NCBI RefSeq assembly: GCF_001552215.1
Contig: NZ_BCQT01000009.1
Span: 558,001 to 622,000 of the forward strand
Direction: 5' to 3'
From: Actinomadura macra NBRC 14102
Lineage (GTDB): Bacteria; Actinomycetota; Actinomycetes; Streptosporangiales; Streptosporangiaceae
DNA length: 64,000 nt
A program made the position numbers and the translations under genes. Positions 58,077 to 64,000 of this stretch are shown one piece after another; within the stretch, counting starts at the first letter, position 1; each line of letters starts with the position of its first letter. The notes under the pieces are model-generated. The model was not told the origin of the DNA. It searched no databases and saw only the letters and a list, made by a program, of their open reading frames with translations.

Positions 58077-58460
58077 GCAGTGAGTATATGCAGGAGTTGC
58101 GAAAATCGCAATACTAATTTAGTTGACTAGAGAGTAAAAGAATCACGCAGAGTAAGCAAAGCCCTTATGGACACTAAGTCACGTAGGGCGACTATGCAGT
58201 CAAACAGCAATAGTTCACTTACCGCAGGAGAATCACGTCATTTCCCAACTAGGGGCAGCCAGGTTCAGCGAATCAGCCCAGTTCCAGAACTAGACCAGTT
58301 ATCCACAGGCCGCATCCGGCCACCCTGCTGACGTCAAGGCTGTCCACCACACGCCCAGTGCCTCCCAATAATGGATCAGGGCCTCGCCTTTGCCGCCGAG
58401 CCAGCCAAGGCACCCGAGAGGGCCCGAACCCCACCGGAGGTGCGGGCGCCTCGTCATCTC
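58077..58460. other. AT-rich non-coding tract upstream of the XRE-ImmA/IrrE gene
   Basis: About 380 bases, of which 58077-58270 is clearly AT-richer than the rest of the window. It holds the palindrome at 58097-58111 and scattered short hairpins, but no convincing gene. It is the probable promoter of the XRE gene and looks like foreign DNA. Confidence 0.5.
58097..58111. promoter_or_regulatory. Palindromic operator of the XRE-ImmA/IrrE gene
   Basis: TTGCGA-AAA-TCGCAA, perfect 6-3-6 inverted repeat 20 bases upstream of ATG 58076. Its size suits an XRE dimer, so it is the likely autoregulatory site. Confidence 0.65.
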
Positions 58461-59050
58461 CTAGAACGGCGGCTCGTCACACCACCCGTCGGCCTTGGCC
58501 AGGCTCACCGGCCCCGGGCAGTCGCACTGACCGCCGCCGTGCTGCTCCTGGCGGTGCTCTTCCGCCTCGTCCTTGGCCTGCTGGATGAGGTAGTCCTCCG
58601 GTCGAGGCCGGGCACCTCATGTAGGTCCCACTGGTTGCCGTACTCGTCCTCGACGATCACGCCTGCCCCCGTTCGCGCCGTTCGCGGTGAGCGCACGTAT
58701 CGCGATGTCCGCCAGGTCGTCCGCGTGGAAGCCGGTGCAGTCGTCGGCCGCCCGCCGGAACGCCTGCAGCAGTCGCTCCTTCAACAACCGGCCGACCGCC
58801 GGAGCCTCCGCTCCTCCACCAGCGGGTGCCCGGCCAAGGTGGCGTACACCTGCGCCTGAGCCCAGTCGTGCTCGTCCGTGCCCACGACCAACAGCAGCTC
58901 GGCCATGCGCCGCTGCTCCATCCGGTGCAGCCGCCCGGTCAGCTCCTTCCTGTACAGCGCGTCGATCTCCTCCTGCGGCCCCTGGCAGTCCGCAGGCATC
59001 CACGTGCCGTCCAAGGTCTCGTCACCGCGGTACGCGCACACGCTGCCCAC
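58461..59050 (-). pseudogene. Unknown soluble protein broken by three frameshifts
   Basis: Protein-like sequence runs through different frames in order: GTWMPADCQGPQEEIDALYR...AQVYATLAGHPLVEE, then VGRLLKERLLQAFRRAADD...GFHADDLADIAIRALTANG, then GVIVEDEYGNQWDLHEVPGL, then RPEDYLIQQAKDEAEEHRQE ending GWCDEPPF. Shifts fall near 58800, 58660 and 58595. If repaired it would be about 190 residues. I do not recognise the family. Confidence 0.6.
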
Positions 59051-59107
59051 TAGCTAGGGCCCGGCTCGGACTTTCGCCAGCTCCTGGAAGCGTCGGCGTG
59101 TTTCGGC

Positions 59108-60154
59108 GTGGATCAGGATCGGATTCGTGAACTGAGCACTACCGTCGCCAGGGCAGTCATGGATTCCGGCACGAGCCTGCTGGCGCTTCTCGGCGCGCCT
59201 CGGCGCGCCGATCTGGCCGGAGCGCTCGCGCGCCCCGGTGACCTGGACTTTGCTGTGGTCGAGGGGCTACAGGCCAGCACCGATTCGGTGAACGAGCAGA
59301 TCGGGAGCGTGTCGTTCGTCCGGCTGCACCTGGTTCAGGCTGCGGTCGTGGATGCCTGTCGGCAGCTGTTGCTGGGCGAGCAGGCTGCTCTGGTGCGGGC
59401 TCGTCTGCAGTTGGTCGCCGGTCGGGCGTTCGCGTTGGCCGCGCGGTTGGTGTTTGAGACCCGTGACGACGCCGCTGCGCTCGCGCTGTATGACGAGGCG
59501 GTCGCGGCGGTGGGGCGAGAACGGGCTTTCTCAGCGTGCGCTGATCCGTTCGAGCCAGACGATGGTGGCGTTCTACTCCACCGGCGATATCGAGCGGGCA
59601 CGGCGGCTCGCGGACGCGCTGCTGTGCAGGATGCGCGGCGTGGCGAGAGCGTCCTGATGCGGGCACGGGCGCGCGCTCTTGAGGCGAAGATGGCCGCACG
59701 CGGAGACTCGCCTGAAAAAGCATGCTCAGGCGGCGTTGCATCTGGCGTGGCGGGACTTGGACGCCGACACCACCGGGGATCCGATGGGTGAGGCTTTCAG
59801 CAGGGATCGGCTGCGTGGCTTTGAGGGGGTCTGCGGGATCAATCTAGGGGAGGCCGAGGAGGCCGAGCGGCAATTGGCTAGAGCGGCCCGAGCGTTGGGG
59901 AGTTCACGCGAGAGCGTGCAACGGGGCATCGTTTTGACCGATCGCGCCGTGGCGCGTCTGCGCACGGATCAGCCAGGTGCTCCTGAAGCAGCGGCCGAGC
60001 AACACCACGAGTGTGTGGATCTCACTGCGGTGACTCGGGGGCGGGTTCCGGCTCAGCGTTTGCGCAGGCCTGGATGGAGCTGCGGCCTTGGCATGGTGAG
60101 TCGTTTGTCGCGGACTTGGACGACCATATCCCTAGTGCGTTGATAGGGAACTGA
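59108..60154 (+). pseudogene. TPR-like regulator remnant with several frameshifts
   Basis: The first 135 codons are in one frame (LVAGRAFALAARLVFETRDD, LALYDEAVAAVG). The sequence then continues in other frames: GLSQRALIRSSQTMVAFYST, then ESVLMRARARALEAKMAARG, then HLAWRDLDADTTGDPMGEAF...QRGIVLTDRAVARLRTDQ, and finally WHGESFVADLDDHIPSALI with TGA at 60152. It resembles the C-terminal TPR-type half of actinomycete XRE regulators that have lost their helix-turn-helix. At least four frame changes. Confidence 0.6.
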
Positions 60155-60323
60155 ACGGTGAGGCGGACGGGGTCCTGCGCCGCCCGCCTCCCGTGTTGTC
60201 ACGGCGCGGCGATCGGGTGCACCGCTTCTCGCGGAGCCAGTCCGTCACCAGCTCCCAGTAGCGGGCGCGGTTGCCGCCGGCGGCACGCCAGGCTTCCAGG
60301 CGGGCGAGGTGTCGGGCCCGCAT
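60132..60323 (-). CDS. Possible small hypothetical protein
   Basis: 63 residues, MRARHLARLEAWRAAGGNRA then RYWELVTDWLREKR, followed by a low-complexity basic tail. The first half looks protein-like; the tail overlaps the end of the neighbouring pseudogene. No ribosome binding site or family is visible. It may be a fragment of another decayed gene. Confidence 0.25.
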   Translation of the reverse strand: MRARHLARLEAWRAAGGNRARYWELVTDWLREKRCTRSPRRDNTGGGRRRTPSASPFSSLSTH

Positions 60324-60420
60324 CCATCGGGGCGTAGGGCGATGCGACCGGGTCCGACCAGACGGCGGTGGACCCGTATAGACCGCATGAACGGAGCATG
60401 GCGTTGAGTGGCCGAAACGA

Positions 60421-60450
60421 ACCCGCATGGACCGGCATGGATCCGCATAG
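60421..60450 (+). repeat. Three tandem 10-base repeats
   Basis: ACCCGCATGG, ACCGGCATGG and ATCCGCATAG in exact 10-base phase, with related CCGTATAGA and CCGCATGAA units at 60374-60390. A 10-base period puts the sites on one face of the helix, as in protein-binding arrays. They end 9 bases before the right direct repeat. Confidence 0.5.
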
Positions 60451-60458
60451 ACCAGCAG

Positions 60459-60473
60459 TCAGACGCGTTGTCC
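60459..60473 (+). repeat. Right copy of 15-base direct repeat (candidate att)
   Basis: TCAGACGCGTTGTCC, identical to 55944-55958. It marks the other edge of the island containing the integrase remnant, the PIN module and the frameshifted genes. Confidence 0.5.
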
Positions 60474-60489
60474 AATTGTGATGTGGCCA

Positions 60490-60519
60490 ACATACATGCA
60501 GGCTTGCTTGCTTGTATGT
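60490..60519. promoter_or_regulatory. Imperfect palindrome upstream of TetR gene
   Basis: ACATACATGCAGG (60490-60502), spacer CTTG, then CTTGCTTGTATGT (60507-60519); 11 of 13 positions pair. It lies 20 bases upstream of the TetR GTG 60540, in autoregulatory position. Confidence 0.55.
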
Positions 60520-60539
60520 GTCGCTCGTACCGTCGAGGG

Positions 60540-61247
60540 GTGTCAGTCAGCAGCCGCCGACGTCGCCGCCACGACGGCGGCCGTCGTACGCAGGAGGAAC
60601 GCCGGTCCCGCACGCAGGCCAGGCTCCTGGAGGCCACCATGGAGTGCCTGGTGGACCTCGGCTGGTCCGGGACGTCCACCACCGAGGTGGCCCGCCGCGC
60701 GGGCGTCTCGCGTGGCGCGCAGCAACACCACTACCCGACCAAGATGGTCCTGGTCGCCGCGGCCCTGGAACACCTCCTGGAGGCGCAGCGGCTGGCGTAC
60801 GAGACGGCCTTCGCAGTGCTGCCGGAGGAGCGGCGCAACGTGGCGGGAGCACTCGACCTGCTCTGGGAGGTGTTCCGCGAGCCTCCGGCCAAGGCGCTGG
60901 TGGAACTGGCCGTGGCAGCGCGCACCGACGAGGAACTACGTCCGCTCTGCCGCGACCTGAACGAGCGGATCCTTCAGGTGATCCTGGAAACGTTCGAGCG
61001 GCTGTTCCCCGCGAACACACTGACACCCGACTTCACCGACACCATGCTGCGCGGCGTGTTCGCGATGTTCGTCGGGCTGTCGGTGCAGAACGCGCTGGAC
61101 GATGACGCAAGCGGTCACCAGACGGCCGTGCTCCGCCAGATCAAGGACATCGCACGGCTGGTCGTCCCCGAGCCCGGCCAGCCCGCGGAGGAGACACCTC
61201 CCGCGGCCCGGGCGAGCGAGGACGCTGAAGCCCGGGCCACGGCCTGA
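60540..61247 (+). CDS. TetR-family transcriptional regulator
   Basis: About 235 residues. The DNA-binding domain is TSTTEVARRAGVSRGAQQHHYP (split here as STTEVARRAGVSRGAQQHHY) with the following TKMVLVAAALEHLL; the ligand domain ends about residue 215 and is followed by a Pro/Glu-rich tail. GTG 60540 is taken as start; ATG 60516 is the alternative and would lie inside the operator. It precedes a diiron oxygenase and an SDR gene in the same direction, so it probably controls them. Confidence 0.88.
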   Translation: MSVSSRRRRRHDGGRRTQEERRSRTQARLLEATMECLVDLGWSGTSTTEVARRAGVSRGAQQHHYPTKMVLVAAALEHLLEAQRLAYETAFAVLPEERRNVAGALDLLWEVFREPPAKALVELAVAARTDEELRPLCRDLNERILQVILETFERLFPANTLTPDFTDTMLRGVFAMFVGLSVQNALDDDASGHQTAVLRQIKDIARLVVPEPGQPAEETPPAARASEDAEARATA

Positions 61248-61338
61248 CACCGACGACGCGACGAGATCCCTGCCCCCATCCCCTACATCGAGAAGACGGG
61301 CGGCGACGCCGCCGGCACCACCCCCGAGGGAGTCCGAC

Positions 61339-62352
61339 ATGCCGAAAGCCCCCACCGAACTCGCCGACGAGGTCCGCGAGCAGGTCAAGGACGAGAAGTC
61401 CTACCTCGCCGTCATCGACCGCCTGAACAAGGCGTCGGTGGACAAGCACTGGGAGGCCTACGCCGACATCCCCTGGGACGACCCCGAGTTCACGGTCGAC
61501 AAGAACGACCCGCGCTGGGTGCTGCCGCCGTTCGATCGTCTCGGCGAGACGGCCTGGTACCAGTCGCAGCCGCCGGAGGTCCAGTCGCAGATCGGGCTGT
61601 GGCGGGTGGCCACCGCGATGAAGATCGGACTGCAGTTCGAGAACCTGCTGAAGCGGGGGCTGCTCAACTACGCCTACCGGCTGCCGAACGGCCGGCCGGA
61701 GTTCCGCTACGTCTACCACGAGACGACCGAGGAATGTCATCACGGGATGATGTTCCAGGAGTTCGTGAACCGGACGAAGATGCCGATCCGCGGGATGCCG
61801 CGCTCGCTCAGCCTGATCGCGCAGGCGGCCCCGTGGATCCCGCTGATCAACACGGAGATGTTCTTCGTGTTCGTGCTCGGCGGCGAGGACCCGATCGACT
61901 ACGTCCAGCGCAAGTCACTCAAGGGCGGGCACATCAAGCACCCGCTCGAAGAGACCATCATGAAGATTCACATCGCGGAGGAGGCCCGGCACATCTCCTT
62001 CGCCCGGCACTACCTCAAACACCGGGTGCCGGGCATGAACCCGCTGCGCCGCCGGATCCTCGGCGTCGCGACCCCGGTGGTACTCGGCGTGATGGCGCGG
62101 ATCATGCTGTCCCCGCCCGGGCCGATGGTCCGGCACTTCGGCATCCCGAAGGACGTCGTCCGCGCGGCGTACAAGAGCGAGGCGTCCCAGGCGGAGATCT
62201 CCAACTCGGTCGGCAAGATCCGCGACCTGATGGCCGAGCTCGGCGTGATCAGCCCGGTCGGCCGGCAGGTCTGGAAGGCGTTCGGGATCTGGGACGAGCC
62301 GAGGACGCGTCGCTCGGTCGAGACGTCGTCGTCCAACGGCCGGGCCGCCTGA
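61339..62352 (+). CDS. AurF-type diiron oxygenase-like protein
   Basis: 337 residues. Two E-x-x-H-type iron-binding helices are visible: HETTEECHHGMMFQEF and HIAEEARHISFARHYL, with further carboxylates between. The overall pattern matches the AurF/p-aminobenzoate N-oxygenase-like diiron family. The true substrate is not readable. ATG 61339 has GAGGGAG upstream and the longer frame is not used. It lies between the TetR gene (91 bases away) and an SDR gene (49 bases away), forming a likely operon. Confidence 0.86.
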   Translation: MPKAPTELADEVREQVKDEKSYLAVIDRLNKASVDKHWEAYADIPWDDPEFTVDKNDPRWVLPPFDRLGETAWYQSQPPEVQSQIGLWRVATAMKIGLQFENLLKRGLLNYAYRLPNGRPEFRYVYHETTEECHHGMMFQEFVNRTKMPIRGMPRSLSLIAQAAPWIPLINTEMFFVFVLGGEDPIDYVQRKSLKGGHIKHPLEETIMKIHIAEEARHISFARHYLKHRVPGMNPLRRRILGVATPVVLGVMARIMLSPPGPMVRHFGIPKDVVRAAYKSEASQAEISNSVGKIRDLMAELGVISPVGRQVWKAFGIWDEPRTRRSVETSSSNGRAA

Positions 62353-62401
62353 GCATGGCCGGCGCAGACACCCAGCATCGAGCACCGAGCGGAGCGCGCA
62401 G

Positions 62402-63220
62402 ATGAGCATCGCGATCGTGACCGGAGGCGCCTCCGGCATCGGCCGGGCCATCGCCACGTCCCTGGTGGCACGCGGCGACACCGTCGTGGTCGCCGACATC
62501 AACGACGAGGGCGCCGGCACGGTCGCCGACCGGCTGAACTCCCTCGGCCGCGGCAAGGCGGCCGCCGCCCGCCTGGACGTCACCGACGCCGAGGCCGTCG
62601 CCGAACTGTACGCGGGCGTGCGGGACGAGCACGGACGGCTCGACCTCGTCTTCAACAACGCCGGCATCGCGATCGGCGGTCTGGCCGAGGAACTCACCCT
62701 CGACCACTGGAACCGTGCCATCGACATCAACCTCAAGGGCGTCGTGCACGGCGTCCACGCCGCCTACCCGATCATGCTGGAGCAGCGCGGGGGGCACATC
62801 GTCAACACCGCCTCGCTCGCCGGGCTCGTCCCGATGCCGGTCGGTATCCCCTACACCGCCACCAAGCACGCGGTGGTCGGCCTGTCCCTCGGGCTGCGCG
62901 CCGAAGCCGCCGGACGCGGCGTCCGGGTCAGCGTGGTCTGCCCCAGCTTCGTCGACACGCCGCTGTTGCACAACGTCAACCCCGACCTGCCCGAGACGCC
63001 GATGAGCGGCGACGCCACCGGCGACATCGCCAAGGCGTCACCGCGCCTCTACACGGCCGACAAGCTCGCGCGCGACGTCATGCGCGGCGTCGCACGCAAC
63101 CAGGCGCTCATCGTCGCGCCCGCGCACGGCCGGGCCGCCTGGCGAGGTGTCCGGCTCAGTCCCGGCGGCGCCGTCCGCGTCGCGCAGATCGCGGTGAACC
63201 GTATCCGCTCCGGGACGTGA
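62402..63220 (+). CDS. SDR-family oxidoreductase
   Basis: 272 residues. IVTGGASGIGRAIATSLVAR (cofactor motif), LVFNNAGIAIGG (NNAG), VNTASLAGLVPMPVGIPYTATKHAVVG (catalytic Ser region, Y-x-x-x-K) and VVCPSFVDTPLLHNV. A classical SDR acting probably on the product of the neighbouring diiron enzyme, as inference from the operon layout. ATG 62402 is the natural start. Confidence 0.93.
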   Translation: MSIAIVTGGASGIGRAIATSLVARGDTVVVADINDEGAGTVADRLNSLGRGKAAAARLDVTDAEAVAELYAGVRDEHGRLDLVFNNAGIAIGGLAEELTLDHWNRAIDINLKGVVHGVHAAYPIMLEQRGGHIVNTASLAGLVPMPVGIPYTATKHAVVGLSLGLRAEAAGRGVRVSVVCPSFVDTPLLHNVNPDLPETPMSGDATGDIAKASPRLYTADKLARDVMRGVARNQALIVAPAHGRAAWRGVRLSPGGAVRVAQIAVNRIRSGT

Positions 63221-63224
63221 CGGC

Positions 63225-64000
63225 TCATCCCGCGCAGGGCGCGGTCAGCCGGTACCTCTCCGCGGTCGGTCCGGCCGTGAAATCGGTGATCACCTTGATT
63301 CCGGTGAACTCGTGCTGGTCCGGCCGGGCGAACACCGTCTTGCGGAACGCCGAGGTGTTCGGGGACCCCGCGGAGTTCCCCGCCTCGGCGGGGAGCATGC
63401 CCTCATAGTCCACGAACCTGATCTCGCGGACCGCCCGGAGGAGCCCCTCGCGGGACAGGTTCTTGTCCTTGACCGCCTGCTGGAGGGCCGCCTTCAGCGG
63501 GTAAGAGAGCGCCCACCCCGAGACGAGTGCGTCGTCCGCCTGCGTCTGCCCGAGCGCCTGCCGCATCGCGGTGTGGCCGGGCGAGTCGGTCGCGAACGGC
63601 TTCCAGGGGCCGACCTGAAGGTAACGCTTCTTGATCGCGTTCGCCGCCGGGTGCCACAGCAGGTTCCTGGCCCAGGTCGGGTTGTTGCCGATGAAGCGGC
63701 CACCGAAGCCGCCCTCGTCCGCCTTGCCCATGATGGCCGCGGCGTCCGCGGGACCCGTGCTGAGCACGACCAGGTCCGGTTTGCGGGACAGGACGGCACG
63801 GACCGCGTTCTCCTGCGCCGCCGTCCCCTGCCCGGTCGGCACGTCCGTGAACGACAGCCCGCGCGCCTCCGCCGCGATGCGCGCACCGGCCGCCGCGTCC
63901 TCGCCGTAGTCGCCCGAGTAGTGGATCGCCATCACGCTCCTGGCCTGGTACTCGTCCGCGCCGTAGTCCACGGCGTTCATCGCCTCGAAGCAGTACGACG
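63225..64000 (-). CDS. ABC transporter substrate-binding protein, 5' part cut by window edge
   Basis: The last 250 or so residues of a periplasmic-type (type I) binding protein of the branched-chain amino acid/Leu-Ile-Val family: VMAIHYSGDYGEDAAAGARI, AVRAVLSRKPDLVVLSTGPAD, GWALSYPLKAALQQAVKD and a C-terminal EFTGIKVITDFTAGP. The frame is open to the end of the window, so the signal peptide and N-terminal lobe lie outside. It is convergent with the SDR gene, 4 bases apart. The substrate is unknown. Confidence 0.85.
   Translation of the reverse strand, partial: SYCFEAMNAVDYGADEYQARSVMAIHYSGDYGEDAAAGARIAAEARGLSFTDVPTGQGTAAQENAVRAVLSRKPDLVVLSTGPADAAAIMGKADEGGFGGRFIGNNPTWARNLLWHPAANAIKKRYLQVGPWKPFATDSPGHTAMRQALGQTQADDALVSGWALSYPLKAALQQAVKDKNLSREGLLRAVREIRFVDYEGMLPAEAGNSAGSPNTSAFRKTVFARPDQHEFTGIKVITDFTAGPTAERYRLTAPCAG

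Overview
The window is GC-rich chromosomal DNA from an actinomycete. LexA, NrdR with a B12-dependent class II ribonucleotide reductase, MmyB-type and AurF-type proteins, DUF1707 and DUF4192 proteins, and GTG/TTG starts with 4-base stop/start overlaps all fit Actinobacteria. The methyltransferase/flavoprotein pair at 42.3-45.1 kb, of the type that makes 10-methyl fatty acids, points to the Thermomonosporaceae or Actinomadura side. The genus is an inference. I saw no rRNA, tRNA or CRISPR array.

Layout. 0-3.6 kb: a three-gene accessory cluster of chaperone-like (TY-Chap/SseB-type) proteins and a small acidic partner. 3.7-5.9 kb: the 5-oxoprolinase operon pxpABC with 4-base overlaps. 6-7.5 kb: an SDR gene divergent from a TetR gene, with palindromic operators. 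7.5-13.7 kb: an AlkZ-like protein, a membrane-anchored double AAA+ ATPase, RNase HII, a helix-hairpin-helix protein and a nitroreductase. 13.8-15.3 kb: a two-domain Ter protein. 15.6-23.5 kb: several small regulator/enzyme pairs (TetR-Gfo/Idh, HxlR, GntR, GlxA-type AraC, dienelactone hydrolase), a lipoate ligase, OsmC and a beta-lactamase-like protein. 23.7-31.2 kb: the core block nrdJ-nrdR / LysM / lexA / leuS, with paired NrdR boxes and two SOS boxes. 31.4-45 kb: a TerB-like protein, a chitin/cellulose LPMO, acyl-CoA ligase, two head-to-head truncated genes, a large glycosyltransferase, P450, GMC oxidoreductase, a lipoprotein and the 10-methyl fatty acid pair. 45-55.8 kb: small membrane/envelope genes, polysaccharide deacetylase, DUF4192, DinG helicase, an alanine-type aminotransferase and an ABC exporter of the MacB/FtsX type.

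55.9-60.5 kb is different. It is bounded by a 15-base direct repeat (55944-55958 and 60459-60473). It holds a dead integrase tail, an XRE-ImmA/IrrE gene coupled to a PIN-domain gene with its own palindromic operator, an AT-rich tract, and two genes broken by repeated frameshifts. I read it as the decayed remnant of an integrated element that still carries an apparently intact toxin/protease-type module. 60.5-64 kb returns to chromosomal-looking genes: TetR, a diiron AurF-type oxygenase, an SDR and a solute-binding protein cut by the window edge.

The strongest candidates for something undescribed are the three-gene cluster at 6-3614, the XRE-ImmA/IrrE plus PIN module in its repeat-bounded island, and the membrane-anchored tandem CbxX-type ATPase. 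All functional statements come from reading motifs by eye; no database search was run.
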